64,000 nucleotides of DNA, taken from NCBI RefSeq assembly GCF_014490785.1, contig NZ_CP051488.1:930001-994000 (forward strand), given 5' to 3'. This document shows positions 26,181 through 34,656 of this stretch, piece after piece. Positions within the stretch are counted from its first letter, which is position 1. Each line of letters opens with the position of its first letter. The notes beneath the pieces were generated by a model. The model was not told the origin of the DNA. It saw nothing but the letters and a program-made list of their open reading frames with translations, and ran no database searches. Source of the DNA: Kosakonia sp. SMBL-WEM22. Its GTDB lineage: Bacteria; Pseudomonadota; Gammaproteobacteria; Enterobacterales; Enterobacteriaceae. A program made the translations under genes and the position numbers.

Positions 26181-26207
26181 GAACTTCACGCTATAAATCG
26201 ACTCTGA
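26181..26207 (+). promoter_or_regulatory. Sigma-E promoter of degP
   Basis: GAACTT (26181-26186), 16 bases, then TCTGA (26203-26207): a perfect -35 and a perfect -10 for the envelope-stress sigma factor RpoE. It lies 50 bases before the degP ATG, where E. coli degP has its sigma-E promoter. A GTAAA at 26134-26138 may be half of a CpxR site, but the second half is not convincing. Confidence 0.9.
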
Positions 26208-26256
26208 GTGACACATACACAGCAGTTCGCGTTAATCAGAAAAGAGATTGAGAGAG

Positions 26257-27693
26257 ATGAAAAAAACAACGTTAGCAATGAGTGCACTGGCTTTAAGTTT
26301 AAGTTTTGCGCTGTCTCCTCTGTCTGCGACGGCAGCAGAAACAGCCTCGTCAACCACCGCAACATCGCAGCAGATGCCAAGCCTCGCACCGATGCTGGAA
26401 AAGGTGATGCCGTCAGTCGTGAGTATTAACGTTGAAGGCAGCACCACGGTGAACACGCCGCGCATGCCGCGTAACTTCCAGCAATTCTTCGGTGATAACT
26501 CACCCTTCTGCCAGGATGGTTCACCGTTCCAGAGCTCCCCCTTCTGCCAGGGTGGCGCCGGCCCGGATGGGCAGGGCGGCGGCCAGCAGCAGAAATTTAT
26601 GGCGCTGGGTTCCGGCGTCATCATTGACGCGGCGAAAGGCTACGTTGTTACCAACAACCACGTGGTCGATAACGCCAGCACCATCAAAGTACAGCTCAGC
26701 GACGGGCGTAAATTTGACGCTAAAGTCGTGGGCAAAGATCCGCGCTCCGATATCGCGCTGATCCAGATTCAGGATCCAAAAAACCTCACTGCCATTAAGC
26801 TTGCCGACTCCGATGCGCTGCGCGTCGGCGATTACACGGTGGCGATTGGTAACCCGTTTGGCCTTGGCGAAACCGTCACCTCCGGGATTGTCTCGGCGCT
26901 CGGTCGTAGCGGCCTGAATGCGGAAAACTATGAAAACTTTATTCAGACCGATGCCGCCATTAACCGCGGTAACTCCGGTGGCGCGCTGGTTAACCTCAAC
27001 GGCGAGCTGATTGGGATTAACACCGCTATCCTCGCGCCGGACGGTGGCAACATCGGGATCGGCTTTGCTATCCCGAGCAATATGGTGAAAAACCTCACCA
27101 GCCAGATGGTGCAGTATGGTCAGGTGCGCCGAGGTGAGCTGGGGATTATGGGCACCGAGCTGAACTCTGAGCTGGCGAAAGCGATGAAGGTCGATGCCCA
27201 GCGCGGGGCGTTTGTCAGCCAGGTGATGCCAAACTCTGCCGCCGCAAAAGCGGGCGTCAAGGCGGGTGACGTGATTACCACGCTCAACGGCAAACCGATC
27301 AGCAGCTTTGCGGCGCTTCGCGCGGAAGTCGGTTCAATGCCGATTGGCAGCAAAGTTACGCTGGGTATGCTGCGCGACGGCAAACCGGTCAACGTAACCC
27401 TTGAGCTACAACAGAGCAGCCAGAACCAGGTTGAGTCCAGCACCATCTTCAGCGGTATCGAAGGGGCTGAGATGAGCAACAAGGGCAAAGATGGCGGCGT
27501 AGTGGTGAATGCGGTGAAACCGAATAGCCCGGCGGCGCAAATCGGCCTGAAAAAAGGTGATGTGATCCTCGGCGCGAACCAGCAGCCGGTGAAAAACATC
27601 GCTGAACTGCGCAAAATTCTCGACAGCAAACCGTCGGTGCTGGCGCTGAACATCCAGCGTGGCGACACCTCAATCTACCTGCTGATGCAGTAA
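26257..27693 (+). CDS. degP: Periplasmic serine protease and chaperone DegP (HtrA)
   Basis: Degrades or holds misfolded envelope proteins. It is 478 aa (E. coli 474). The signal peptide ends near SATA (about residue 26). The trypsin-like domain shows VTNNHVVDNA (His), SDIALIQI (Asp) and RGNSGGALV (Ser), with two cysteines in the LA loop (SPFCQDGSPF, SPFCQGGAG). Two PDZ domains follow (GELGIMGTEL to VTLEL; GVVVNAVKPNSPAAQIGLKKG). The ATG at 26257 begins MKKTTLAMSA. Driven by the sigma-E promoter upstream. Confidence 0.98.
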   Translation: MKKTTLAMSALALSLSFALSPLSATAAETASSTTATSQQMPSLAPMLEKVMPSVVSINVEGSTTVNTPRMPRNFQQFFGDNSPFCQDGSPFQSSPFCQGGAGPDGQGGGQQQKFMALGSGVIIDAAKGYVVTNNHVVDNASTIKVQLSDGRKFDAKVVGKDPRSDIALIQIQDPKNLTAIKLADSDALRVGDYTVAIGNPFGLGETVTSGIVSALGRSGLNAENYENFIQTDAAINRGNSGGALVNLNGELIGINTAILAPDGGNIGIGFAIPSNMVKNLTSQMVQYGQVRRGELGIMGTELNSELAKAMKVDAQRGAFVSQVMPNSAAAKAGVKAGDVITTLNGKPISSFAALRAEVGSMPIGSKVTLGMLRDGKPVNVTLELQQSSQNQVESSTIFSGIEGAEMSNKGKDGGVVVNAVKPNSPAAQIGLKKGDVILGANQQPVKNIAELRKILDSKPSVLALNIQRGDTSIYLLMQ

Positions 27694-27705
27694 TCCTCTG
27701 TACAA

Positions 27706-27748
27706 CCCTCTTCCCCGTTGCGGGGAGGAGGGGCTTCTCGCCCTTTTT
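27706..27748 (+). terminator. Double-hairpin terminator after degP
   Basis: First stem with arms TCCCCG / CGGGGA around TTG, then GGGC / GCCC around TTCTC followed by TTTTT (27744-27748). The second hairpin and T-run form an intrinsic terminator between degP and cdaR. Confidence 0.7.
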
Positions 27749-27855
27749 GTGAACCCTTCCACAACTCCACACTTCTCACTGCCGCTTTGTGCATCCGCAC
27801 AATGCGCGGGTCAATTTTCTGCCATATGCTTGGCCTCTGCACCGGGGAGGGTTAC

Positions 27856-29013
27856 ATGGCTGGCTGGCATCTTGATACCAAAATGGCACAGGATATCGTG
27901 GCGCGTACCATGCGTATCATCGATACAAACATCAACGTGATGGATGCGCGCGGGCGGATTATTGGCAGCGGCGATCGCGAGCGCATTGGTGAATTGCACG
28001 AAGGCGCGCTACTGGTGCTATCCCAGGGGCGGGTGGTCGATATCGATGATGCGGTGGCGCGCCATCTGCACGGCGTGCGCCAAGGGATCAACCTGCCACT
28101 GCGCCTCGAAGGGGAGATTGTTGGCGTCATCGGCCTGACCGGCGAACCGGAAACGTTGCGTAAATATGGCGAGCTGGTCTGTATGACGGCGGAGATGATG
28201 CTGGAGCAGTCCCGGCTGATGCATCTGCTGGCGCAGGATAGCCGCCTGCGCGAAGAGCTGGTAATGAACCTGATTCAGGCGGAGGAGCACACGCCAGCGC
28301 TGACCGAGTGGGCGCAGCGGTTAGGTATCGATCTTAACCAGCCGCGCGTGGTGGCGGTGGTGGAGGTTGATAGCGGCCAGTTGGGCGTCGATAGCGCAAT
28401 GGCGGAACTTCAGCAGCTACAAAACGCTCTGACGACGCCGGAGCGCAATAACCTTATCGCCATCGTCTCCCTGACGGAAATGGTGGTGCTGAAACCGGCG
28501 CTAAATCCGTTTGGCCGCTGGGATGCAGAAGATCACCGCAAGCGTGTCGAACAGCTGATTACGCGGATGAAAGAGAATGGTCAGCTGCGATTTCGCGTCG
28601 CGCTGGGCAACTATTTTACCGGCCCCGGCAGTATTGCGCGCTCCTACCGCACGGCGCGTACTACCATGATGGTCGGTAAACAGCGGATGCCGGAGAACCG
28701 CAGCTACTTCTATCAGGATTTGATGCTGCCGGTGCTGCTCGACAGCCTGCGCGGCGGCTGGCAGGCCAACGAGCTGGCGCGCCCGTTAACGCGTCTGAAA
28801 GCGATGGATAATAATGGCTTGCTGCGGCGCACGCTGACGGCGTGGTTCCGCCACAATGTGCAGCCGCTGGCGACCTCGAAGGCGCTGTTTATCCACCGTA
28901 ATACGCTGGAGTATCGCCTGAACCGTATCTCGGAGCTGACCGGGCTGGATCTGGGGAATTTTGACGACAGGCTGCTGCTCTATGTGGCGTTACAGCTGGA
29001 TGAGCAACATTGA
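27856..29013 (+). CDS. cdaR: CdaR, sugar diacid utilisation regulator
   Basis: Activator of galactarate, glucarate and glycerate use in E. coli. It is 385 aa. An N-terminal sugar-diacid recognition domain (MAGWHLDTKMAQDIVARTM onward) is followed by a C-terminal PucR-type helix-turn-helix (FIHRNTLEYRLNRISELTGLD). The frame is open from 27718, but the ATG at 27856 has a GGGGAGGG ribosome-binding site and the conserved N-terminus. The target operons are not in the window. Confidence 0.97.
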   Translation: MAGWHLDTKMAQDIVARTMRIIDTNINVMDARGRIIGSGDRERIGELHEGALLVLSQGRVVDIDDAVARHLHGVRQGINLPLRLEGEIVGVIGLTGEPETLRKYGELVCMTAEMMLEQSRLMHLLAQDSRLREELVMNLIQAEEHTPALTEWAQRLGIDLNQPRVVAVVEVDSGQLGVDSAMAELQQLQNALTTPERNNLIAIVSLTEMVVLKPALNPFGRWDAEDHRKRVEQLITRMKENGQLRFRVALGNYFTGPGSIARSYRTARTTMMVGKQRMPENRSYFYQDLMLPVLLDSLRGGWQANELARPLTRLKAMDNNGLLRRTLTAWFRHNVQPLATSKALFIHRNTLEYRLNRISELTGLDLGNFDDRLLLYVALQLDEQH

Positions 29014-29026
29014 GGTTTGTTTTTTT

Positions 29027-29275
29027 GCCGGATGGCGCTGCGCTTATCCGGCCTACGCGATCGTGCCGGTTTGATAGGGGTGAGGTGCTTATCTGGCCTA
29101 TGCGCTGCTTTTTGCCGGATGGCGCTGCGCTTATCCGGCCTACGCGATCGTGTCGGTTTGATAGGGGTGAGGTGCTTATCTGGCCTACGCGATCGTGCCG
29201 GTTTGATAGGGATGAGGTGCTTATCTGGCCTACGCGCTGCTTTTTGCCGGATGGCGCTGCGCTTATCCGGCCTAC
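29027..29275 (+). repeat. Tandem REP-derived array after cdaR
   Basis: Three identical 30-base REP units (A: 29027-29056, 29114-29143, 29246-29275) beginning GCCGGATGGCGCTGCGC and ending CTTATCCGGCCTAC. Between them are three copies of a 45-base unit B (29057-29101, 29144-29188, 29189-29233), which starts GCGATCGTG and ends in the REP-like CTTATCTGGCCTAC, and two copies of a 12-base spacer GCGCTGCTTTTT. The order is A-B-spacer-A-B-B-spacer-A, with a partial B after the last A. It fills most of the 343-base gap between the convergent genes cdaR and yaeH. Confidence 0.92.
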
Positions 29276-29316
29276 ATGATCGTGCCGGTTTGGGATGGCT
29301 CAGTAACGGGGCAAAG

Positions 29317-29347
29317 CCGCCATCAGGCTTAACAGGCCAGATGGCGG
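29317..29347 (-). terminator. Terminator hairpin of yaeH
   Basis: Stem CCGCCATC / GATGGCGG (29317-29324 with 29340-29347) with a small inner GGC/GCC pairing, ten bases beyond the yaeH stop. On the minus strand it is followed by CTTTG, a short T-run. Confidence 0.6.
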
Positions 29348-29356
29348 TGATAAAAC

Positions 29357-29746
29357 TTATTTCCCGCGCGTCAGTTTCTCAAGATCCGATTCGATTTCAC
29401 TGATCTTATTGGTAACAACGCTTTCAAGATGGCGCAGATCGTCAAGGATCTTACGCTTCAAATCCACTTCAGTGCGATCGCGCTGGCAGATCTGATCCAG
29501 CTCATCAATCACGTAACGCAGGTTAGGGCTGATCTCCTGCACCTCTTTGTAACCCTGGCCGACGCCATCGGCGACCACGGTTTTGCGCTGACGCGGATAT
29601 TTGAACTTGACGCTCTTGGCGAAGAACTCGCCGCGATCTTTATGAAAATAGATTTTCAGGATGTCGTTATTCGCTTCCTGGCGGAGACTATAACGATCGA
29701 TTTCATCGGGATTGGTAATGCCTAAACTTTTAAGATTGTCGTACAT
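29357..29746 (-). CDS. yaeH: YaeH, UPF0325 family protein of unknown function
   Basis: It is 129 aa (E. coli 128), almost unchanged: MYDNLKSLGITNPDEIDRYS at the start and a helical, charged C-terminus (RKILDDLRHLESVVTNKISEIESDLEKL) that looks coiled-coil. No enzymatic motif, signal peptide or membrane segment is visible. In E. coli the next gene towards dapD is yaeI; here it is absent and only 121 bases separate yaeH from dapD. The function is unknown. Confidence 0.93.
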   Translation of the reverse strand: MYDNLKSLGITNPDEIDRYSLRQEANNDILKIYFHKDRGEFFAKSVKFKYPRQRKTVVADGVGQGYKEVQEISPNLRYVIDELDQICQRDRTEVDLKRKILDDLRHLESVVTNKISEIESDLEKLTRGK

Positions 29747-29837
29747 AGCGGACCCTTAAGCTCAACATAACCTATGAATAATTAACGAAAAAATCTATTT
29801 TCGCCACTGACGTATGCAAAAAAGGCGGGCTATATCA

Positions 29838-29860
29838 CCCTCTCCCGCACGGGGAGAGGG
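29838..29860 (-). terminator. Terminator hairpin of dapD
   Basis: Stem CCCTCTCCC / GGGAGAGGG around GCACG, seven bases beyond the dapD stop. On the minus strand a CTTTTTT run follows only about 20 bases later, so this is a less canonical terminator. Confidence 0.6.
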
Positions 29861-29867
29861 AAAAGGC

Positions 29868-30692
29868 TTAGTCGATGGTGCGCAGCAGTTCGTTAATGCC
29901 AACTTTGCCGCGGGTTTTCGCATCCACTTTTTTCACGATAACCGCACAGTAGAGGCTGTATTTACCATCTTTCGACGGCAGGTTGCCCGACACCACCACT
30001 GAGCCTGCCGGTACGCGGCCATAATGCACTTCGCCCGTTTCGCGGTCGTAAATACGGGTGCTTTGACCAATATAGACACCCATCGAGATCACCGAACCCT
30101 CTTCAACGATCACGCCTTCAACCACTTCGGAGCGCGCGCCGATGAAACAGTTATCTTCAATAATAGTCGGATTTGCCTGCAGTGGTTCCAGTACGCCGCC
30201 GATACCCACGCCGCCGGAGAGGTGAACGTTTTTACCGATCTGCGCGCAGGAGCCGACGGTTGCCCACGTGTCGACCATTGAGCCTTCATCGACATAAGCG
30301 CCGATGTTGACATAGGAAGGCATCAACACCGTGTTACGGGCGATATACGCGCCCTGACGCACTGCCGCTGGCGGCACTACGCGGAAACCCTCTTTCTGGA
30401 AACGCGCTTCGTCGTAATCAGCGAACTTCATCGGGACTTTATCGAAGTAGCGGCTCTCCGCACCGTCGATAACCTGGTTATCGACGGTGCGGAAAGAGAG
30501 CAGAACCGCTTTTTTCAGCCACTGGCGGGTGACCCACTGACCGTCGATTTTTTCTGCGACACGCAGCGCGCCGGAGTCAAGCAGGGCGATAACCTGGTTG
30601 ACCGCTTCACGGGTCACGGTATCGACATTGGCCGGGGTGATTTCTGCGCGGCGCTCGAAAGCGGCTTCAATAACGTTCTGTAACTGCTGCAT
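29868..30692 (-). CDS. dapD: 2,3,4,5-tetrahydropyridine-2,6-dicarboxylate N-succinyltransferase
   Basis: Succinyl-CoA-dependent step of lysine and diaminopimelate synthesis, feeding peptidoglycan. It is 274 aa, the E. coli length. The C-terminal half is a left-handed beta-helix of hexapeptide repeats (for example MPSYVNIGAYVDEGSMVDTW, IGKNVHLSGGVGIGGVLEP). It lies 34 bases downstream of glnD and is probably co-transcribed with it. Confidence 0.98.
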   Translation of the reverse strand: MQQLQNVIEAAFERRAEITPANVDTVTREAVNQVIALLDSGALRVAEKIDGQWVTRQWLKKAVLLSFRTVDNQVIDGAESRYFDKVPMKFADYDEARFQKEGFRVVPPAAVRQGAYIARNTVLMPSYVNIGAYVDEGSMVDTWATVGSCAQIGKNVHLSGGVGIGGVLEPLQANPTIIEDNCFIGARSEVVEGVIVEEGSVISMGVYIGQSTRIYDRETGEVHYGRVPAGSVVVSGNLPSKDGKYSLYCAVIVKKVDAKTRGKVGINELLRTID

Positions 30693-30726
30693 TGTTAAAC
30701 TCTTTCCATCTTGTGTAAAAAAATAA

Positions 30727-33402
30727 TCACCCTTTATCGTTTGGATTGAGGGCCTCTGTCAACCGTTGTTGCACCTCCTTTTGCAGCGCATTATTAAGGC
30801 CACGCCGGTCGGCGGTAGCAATTATGAATAAATCTTCTACTCGCTCGCCAATGGTTGTAATTCTTGCCCCGTGCAGCGAAATTCCAAGGTCGGCAAAAAT
30901 CTGCCCGACCCGCGCCAGCAGCCCAGGCTGGTCAAGCGCAATCAACTCGAGGAACGATTTTCTGTCCGTATGGGTCGGCAGGAAATTCACTTCGGTATCG
31001 ACGGTAAAGTGGCGCAGTTTGGCCGGTTGACGACGCGGCTGCGGCGGCTGCCAGGTGTGCTGGGTAATCGCCTGCTTCAGCCCGAAGCAGATCGCCTCGT
31101 GGCGATCGGCAGAGAGCGGGCTGCCGTCCGGCTCCAGCACAATAAAGGTATCCATCGCCATGCCATCGCGGGTGGTAAAGACCTGCGCGTCATGGACACT
31201 GAGATTGCGGCGATCCAGCTCGGCGCAGACGGCGGCAAAGAGATAGGGTCGATCCGGGCTCCAGATAAAGATCTCGGTTCCGCCGCGCGTCGCCTGCGGG
31301 CTTAACAGGATCAGCGGCTTGGTCAGATCGTGTTGCAGCAGATGGCGCGCGTGCCAGGCGAGCTGATTTGGGCTGTGGCGGACAAAGTAGTTAGCACGAC
31401 AGCGCGCCCAAATCTGGTGCAGCCGCTCCTCATTAATATTGTCCATGCGCAGCAGCGCCAGCGCTTGCAGCTGGTGGTGACGCACGCGCTCGCGCATATC
31501 CGGTGTGTTTTGCATTCCGCGGCGCAGCTGTTTTTCAGTGGCGAAGTAGAGTTCGCGCAACAGGCTCTGCTTCCAGCTATTCCATAACGTTTCGTTGGTG
31601 GCGCAGATATCCGCAACTGTCAGGCAGACCAAAAAGCGCAGGCGGTTCTCCGTCTGCACCTCTTCGGCAAACTGCTTGATCACCTCCGGGTCCTGAATAT
31701 CACGGCGCTGCGCGGTGACCGACATCAGCAGATGGTGGCGCACCAACCAGGCGACCAGTTGCGTTTCCCGCGAGTTCAGGCCGTGAAGTTCAGCAAACTT
31801 CAGCACATCCTGCGCCCCCAGCACCGAGTGGTCGCCGCCGCGCCCTTTGGCGATATCGTGAAACAGCGCCGCAATCAGAATCAGCTCCGGGTGCGTGAGG
31901 CGCGGCCAGAGCTCCACGCAGAGCGGGTGCTTGCTGCGCGTCTCCTCTTTGGCAAAACTCTCCAGCTTCAGCAACACGCGAATGGTGTGCTCATCGACGG
32001 TATAAGCATGAAAGAGGTCGAACTGCATCTGGCCGACAATGTGCGACCACTGCGGCATATAGGCCCACAGCACGCTGTGGCGATGCATCGGCAACAATCC
32101 ACGGCTCACCGCGCCCGGATGGCGCAGCATACTGAGGAAGATGGTGCGCGCTTCCGGAATGTAGCAGAGGGGCTGGGTTAAATGGCGGCGCGCATGGCGC
32201 AAGTGGCGCAGGGTAGTGGAGTAGATGCCGGTAATAGCGCTGTTACGCACCATAATTGAGAACATGCGTAAAATCGCCTGCGGCTCGCGGATAAACAGCG
32301 TCTCATCCCGCAGATCGATAAGCGTGCCGCGCAGCTGGAACTCATCATCGATCGCGCGCGGCTTTTCGTCGGGCGTCAGGGCCAGAATCGCCTCGTCGAA
32401 GAGTTGCAGCAGCATATGGTTGAGCTCCGACACGCGGCGCGTAACGCGGAAGAAGTCCTTCATCATATGCTCAACAGGCTGATTGCCATCGCCAACATAG
32501 TTAAGGCGCTGCGCGACGCTGAGCTGGCGATCAAACAGCAGGCGGTTATCGTAGCGCGTCACTTCCAGATGCAGGGCGAAGCGAATGCGCCACAGCAGAT
32601 GCAGGCACTCATTCAGTTCATTGCGTTCCGCTTCGGTCAGAAAGCCGAAGCCAACCATCTCATTAAGCGAGGTAGCACCAAAATGGCGGCGCGCGACCCA
32701 CTGCAGGGTATGAATATCGCGCAGACCGCCGGGGCTGCTTTTAATATCGGGCTCAAGGTTATAACTGGTGCCGTGATAGCGCTGATGGCGTTCGTTCTGC
32801 TCCACCACTTTCGCCGGGAAGAAGGTCTCTGATGGCCAGAAGTTATCGCTGAAGATATGTTTTTGCAGTTCCAGGAACAGCGCGACATCGCCGACCAGCA
32901 GGCGTGATTCGATAAGGTTGGTGGCGACAGTAAGATCCGATAACCCCTCATGCAGACACTCATCCAGCGTGCGCACGCTGTGACCCACTTCCAGCTTTAC
33001 ATCCCATAGCAGCGTCAGCAGCTCGCCAATTTTTTGCGCCTGCTCGTCCGGCAGCTTATTGCGGCTGAGGATCAGCAGATCGATATCGGACAACGGATGC
33101 AGCTCACCGCGACCATAGCCGCCAACGGCCACCAGCGCGGTATCGCCCGCATCGCCAAAGCCATATTGCAGCCACAAGCGCTGCAAAAGCTGATCGATAA
33201 ATTCGGTGCGCGCCTCAATTAACTGCTCGGCCGAGATCCCGGCGTCAAACACCTGCCCCAGCCACTGTTGAAAAGTATCGATACGCGCCTTGATGGTGGC
33301 GCAGTGCAGCTCCTCTGCGGGCCACACGCCGGGGTGTTCAGGCTGGCCGGGAAGGGTGGGCTGAACGTTGCTGACAAATTGTTCGGAAGAGATATTGCTC
33401 AT
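30727..33402 (-). CDS. glnD: Bifunctional uridylyltransferase/uridylyl-removing enzyme
   Basis: Primary nitrogen sensor: uridylylates PII (GlnB/GlnK) when glutamine is low and removes UMP when it is high. It is 891 aa (E. coli 890). The nucleotidyltransferase motif is GGYGRGELHPLSDIDLL (94-110), the HD hydrolase shows LFHDIAKGRGGDHS, and two ACT domains end the protein (EIFIWSPDRPYLFAAV and LELIALDQPGLLARVG). The frame extends to 33507; I choose the ATG at 33400-33402, which gives the family length. Confidence 0.97.
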   Translation of the reverse strand: MSNISSEQFVSNVQPTLPGQPEHPGVWPAEELHCATIKARIDTFQQWLGQVFDAGISAEQLIEARTEFIDQLLQRLWLQYGFGDAGDTALVAVGGYGRGELHPLSDIDLLILSRNKLPDEQAQKIGELLTLLWDVKLEVGHSVRTLDECLHEGLSDLTVATNLIESRLLVGDVALFLELQKHIFSDNFWPSETFFPAKVVEQNERHQRYHGTSYNLEPDIKSSPGGLRDIHTLQWVARRHFGATSLNEMVGFGFLTEAERNELNECLHLLWRIRFALHLEVTRYDNRLLFDRQLSVAQRLNYVGDGNQPVEHMMKDFFRVTRRVSELNHMLLQLFDEAILALTPDEKPRAIDDEFQLRGTLIDLRDETLFIREPQAILRMFSIMVRNSAITGIYSTTLRHLRHARRHLTQPLCYIPEARTIFLSMLRHPGAVSRGLLPMHRHSVLWAYMPQWSHIVGQMQFDLFHAYTVDEHTIRVLLKLESFAKEETRSKHPLCVELWPRLTHPELILIAALFHDIAKGRGGDHSVLGAQDVLKFAELHGLNSRETQLVAWLVRHHLLMSVTAQRRDIQDPEVIKQFAEEVQTENRLRFLVCLTVADICATNETLWNSWKQSLLRELYFATEKQLRRGMQNTPDMRERVRHHQLQALALLRMDNINEERLHQIWARCRANYFVRHSPNQLAWHARHLLQHDLTKPLILLSPQATRGGTEIFIWSPDRPYLFAAVCAELDRRNLSVHDAQVFTTRDGMAMDTFIVLEPDGSPLSADRHEAICFGLKQAITQHTWQPPQPRRQPAKLRHFTVDTEVNFLPTHTDRKSFLELIALDQPGLLARVGQIFADLGISLHGARITTIGERVEDLFIIATADRRGLNNALQKEVQQRLTEALNPNDKG

Positions 33403-33505
33403 GATTAGCCACCCAGTTGGCGTGCGGATCCACTGCAAAACAAAGTAAAAGAGATGGATGGAAATGAAAAGTCGTTTATATGTATGACCCGGCCGGGAAG
33501 GGGGC

Positions 33506-33533
33506 AAAAAAAACGGCCCGCGAAGCGGACCGT
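33506..33533 (-). terminator. Terminator of map
   Basis: On the minus strand, stem ACGGTCCGC / GCGGGCCGT (one G-T pair) with loop TTC, ending in a run of eight T. It lies 22 bases past the map stop. Confidence 0.9.
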
Positions 33534-33555
33534 TATGTCAGGCAATCTGGCACTA

Positions 33556-34347
33556 TCAGGCAGCGGTCAGTACAGCCTCGATGGTGTCATCTTTACGCAG
33601 CGTAAGGATCTCACACCCGGTTTCGGTAACGACAATCGTATGCTCATACTGCGCGGAGAGGCTGCGATCTTTGGTTTTCACCGTCCAGCCATCTTTCATG
33701 GTGCGAATGCGGTAATCACCGGCATTGACCATCGGCTCGATGGTGAAAGTCATACCCGCTTTCAGCACCACGCCGCCGTCATCGGCGTCGTAATGCAGGA
33801 CTTGCGGCTCTTCGTGGAAGCCGCGACCAATGCCGTGACCGCAATATTCGCGCACCACGGAGAAGCCTTCGCCTTCAACATATTTCTGAATAGCCGCTCC
33901 GAGGGTACGCAGACGAATACCCGGTTTTACCATGCGCAGCGCCAGATAGAGGCTATCCTGGGTAACGCGGCAGAGGCGCTCGCCCAGAATGGTCGGTTTA
34001 CCGACGATAAACATCTTCGAGGTGTCGCCGTGATACTCATCTTTGATGACGGTGACGTCGATGTTAACCACATCGCCATCTTTCAGCAGTTTTTCGTCAT
34101 CCGGAATACCGTGGCAAACCACTTCATTAATCGAGATACAGACCGATTTCGGGAAGCCGTGGTAGCCCAGGCAAGCTGACACAGCGTGTTGCTCATTAAC
34201 GATGTAATCGTTACAGATGCGGTCCAGTTCACCGGTGCTGACGCCCGGTTTAATGTGCGCTTCGATCATTTCGAGCACTTCGGCAGCGAGGCGGCCGGCA
34301 ACGCGCATTTTTTCAATTTCTTCGGGTGTTTTAATAGAGATAGCCAT
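33556..34347 (-). CDS. map: Methionine aminopeptidase, type I
   Basis: Removes the initiator methionine from nascent proteins. It is 263 aa (E. coli 264). The pita-bread fold shows its five metal ligands in VNIDVTVIKDEYHGDTSKMF (two Asp), GHGIGRGFHEEP (His), FTIEPMVNAG (Glu) and EHTIVVTETG (Glu). It is divergent from rpsB; the gap of 309 bases holds the rpsB promoter and leader. Confidence 0.98.
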   Translation of the reverse strand: MAISIKTPEEIEKMRVAGRLAAEVLEMIEAHIKPGVSTGELDRICNDYIVNEQHAVSACLGYHGFPKSVCISINEVVCHGIPDDEKLLKDGDVVNIDVTVIKDEYHGDTSKMFIVGKPTILGERLCRVTQDSLYLALRMVKPGIRLRTLGAAIQKYVEGEGFSVVREYCGHGIGRGFHEEPQVLHYDADDGGVVLKAGMTFTIEPMVNAGDYRIRTMKDGWTVKTKDRSLSAQYEHTIVVTETGCEILTLRKDDTIEAVLTAA

Positions 34348-34468
34348 GAGAAGTGTCCATCAGTGTCGATTTTTTCGACTATACCAGGAGTAGTGCTGTC
34401 AATGGTAACAGTCGGGCAAGCGTTGTGCCAAATTGAGAATCGTTAACAGCACGCTGCGGCAACAACTA

Positions 34469-34498
34469 TTGGTGTCCTGTTCGCTTTTGTGATATAAA
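34469..34498 (+). promoter_or_regulatory. rpsB promoter with GC-rich discriminator
   Basis: TTGGTG (34469-34474), 18 bases, TATAAA (34493-34498), followed by GCGCGCC. A GC-rich discriminator after the -10 box is the hallmark of promoters under negative stringent control by ppGpp and DksA, as expected for a ribosomal protein operon. Confidence 0.75.
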
Positions 34499-34505
34499 GC
34501 GCGCC

Positions 34506-34656
34506 GGACTTCCGTTCCTGTTTCGGGATGGGAGCCACAAATCTCACTTTGTGTAATAACACACACGTATCGGCACATATTCCGGGGTGCCCTTCGGGGT
34601 CGGTAATATGGGATACGTGGAGGCATAACCCCAACTTTTATATAGAGGTTTTAATC
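34506..34656 (+). promoter_or_regulatory. rpsB mRNA leader (S2 autoregulatory leader, t44/tff RNA region)
   Basis: About 150 bases between the predicted transcription start and the rpsB ATG. It contains a conserved structured stretch around CCGGGGTGCCCTTCGGGG (34582-34599) and ends with AGAGG before the start. In E. coli this leader mediates repression of rpsB-tsf by protein S2, and a short RNA called t44 or tff maps here. The rest of the map-rpsB gap (34348-34468) shows nothing I can name. Confidence 0.65.

Noticed and set aside
29027..29275. Possible CRISPR array
   Set aside because: Repeats are REP palindromes with repeated, not unique, intervening sequence, irregular spacing, and no cas genes nearby.
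29010..29403. Two overlapping plus-strand frames of 89 and 128 codons
   Set aside because: Translation products are internal repeats (RLSGLRDRAGLIGVRCL) created by the tandem REP array; no ribosome-binding site or family match.
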